From NCBI GenBank assembly GCA_958510825.1, contig OY294044.1:82382895-82446894 (forward strand): a stretch of DNA of 64,000 bases, read 5' to 3'. The position numbers were made by a program, and so were the translations under genes. How positions within the stretch are numbered: position 1 is the stretch's first letter; the number at the start of each line of letters is the position of its first letter. This document shows positions 63,081 through 64,000 of this stretch, in pieces. The stretch is from Brachypterus glaber (lineage: Eukaryota; Arthropoda; Insecta; Coleoptera; Kateretidae). The notes below the pieces were generated by a model. The model was not told the origin of the DNA, did no database searches, and saw only the letters and a program-made list of their open reading frames with translations.

Positions 63081-63789
63081 AAGCAAAATAAATATAATAT
63101 ATAATATATATTATATTTTTTTAATGGTTGAATTTTTAACTTAAACAAAAAATATACCTATTGTTTTTCTTGTGTTAAACAAATTTTTCTATATATTTAA
63201 AAAATGTATTTTTATTTGGCATTTTTACGTTTGTATGTGAATTCTACACAATGGCAGCGATTTCTGAACAGCTGAACGCTTAATAAATATGGCGTATGGT
63301 AATACAATAATTTTGTGTCATTAGAAACGTTATAAAATGCTTCTGTTTTCTTCCGTGCTCTATACGATATTAGTATAATGTTGTTTAATATAGGCCCCAG
63401 AAAACTGTTTATTTTTTTACTTCTGTGTAAAGTAACAATTTTATTCATTTGCTTAAAGAACTGCAATACAACTTTTTACATAACTTCCATTACAACTATC
63501 TTTTAATGTCAAAATTAAAAGTATTAGAATAGGTATCCAACTGTATTATAATTTTTATAAAAAATTAAAAAAAAAATATTTTTTAAAAGATTGTATAAAA
63601 CGTTATACAACCTTTACAAAATTTGAATATTTACAGTCATTTGTTCTGTAATATGAGTTGTAAGAATGTCTATACAACAGCATTATGGAAACCAGTCTTT
63701 TTTAATGAAAAAATTCTAGTTTTAAAAAATAAAATTGTTCTTCAAGCGGCGCTAGACAATAGTTATAAAATATTTCCGTTCTTTTAGAG
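63081..63789. other. Intergenic AT-rich spacer
   Basis: No gene, RNA or clear repeat recognised. Minus-strand open frames here (62873-63148, 63212-63466) show no domain or splice context. Confidence 0.45.
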
Positions 63790-64000
63790 GTCTATTTTGC
63801 TAGTTGGAAGGTTGGTCGTTTTGTCTGAGAAATCTCGTGGGCACGATAACTTAGGAATGCTTTAAGCTAGATACTTGAAATTTGGCATACATGTATGTTA
63901 CCAAAAGTTTTTGCTCAGGATGGTTTTTGGTAAACATTGGGGTAGCGCAAGCGGGGCATATGGGGTAAATACAAAAATTTTTCACAAAAATGGGGGTTTG
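63790..64000 (+). repeat. CGATAACTT-family dispersed repeat, cut by window end
   Basis: GTCTGAGAAATCTCGTGGGC, ACGATAACTTAGGAATGC, TTTGGCATACATGTATGTTA, CCAAAAGTTTTTGCTCAGGA. Mirror image of 62820-62930. Confidence 0.6.

Overview
This window is eukaryotic, nuclear, AT-rich DNA, most likely from an insect. The evidence is spliceosomal introns with GT..AG borders, AATAAA signals, an apolipoprotein-D-type lipocalin, a single-copy-style SWEET gene, a Josephin deubiquitinase, a Tc1/mariner element and very many short inverted-repeat transposons (MITEs). I cannot tell beetle from bug or another order. Only about 1.3 kb looks like host coding sequence; the rest is introns, intergenic DNA and repeats. 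I see no bacterial-type operon, CRISPR array or defence system.

Host genes. (1) A lipocalin on the + strand, four coding exons from 25304 to 35786. The joined frame is exactly 199 codons plus stop, with a TATA box and a poly(A) signal. (2) The 3' part of a Josephin-domain deubiquitinase on the - strand, two exons at 40292-40112 and 38207-37992; the exons for the catalytic Cys are not visible. (3) A SWEET/MtN3 sugar transporter on the - strand, three exons at 57102-57026, 56964-56763 and 52679-52401; the last short exon is not found. (4) A small two-exon gene on the + strand at 57676-57974 (42 codons, AATAAA at 58109), divergent from SWEET and not recognised. Weaker single-exon candidates lie at 8890-8859 (-), 49306 (+) and 50050 (+).

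Layout. 1-25 kb is intergenic and repeat-rich. It holds non-autonomous DNA transposons (895-1765, 3151-4492, 23173-24664), a decayed FLYWCH zinc-finger exon beside GCGCGGTAA-rich repeats (11.4-11.85 kb), a decayed LINE RNase H tail (13.8-14.4 kb) and a degenerate array at 19.5-23.1 kb. 25-36 kb is the lipocalin gene, whose introns carry a 1.2 kb fold-back element, a 98-99 bp satellite, a GCGCCAA array and several MITEs. 36-40.3 kb is the Josephin 3' part; an imperfect tandem array starts directly after its stop codon, and its intron carries a LINE reverse-transcriptase fragment.

40.3-52.3 kb is almost wholly repetitive: a GCGCGGTAA element, a 152 bp satellite running into a 200-N assembly gap (44974-45173), a perfect 700 bp triplication between two (TA)n tracts, and a 9-copy satellite. 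52.4-58.1 kb holds SWEET, with a broken 1.26 kb Tc1/mariner in its intron 2, and the divergent small gene. 58.2-64 kb is again intergenic repeats with a tRNA-derived SINE and a 0.69 kb TA-flanked element.

The host genes have no evident shared pathway. The story of the window is transposon and satellite load: nested insertions, internally deleted families with their likely parents nearby, and two arrays whose assembly should be doubted.
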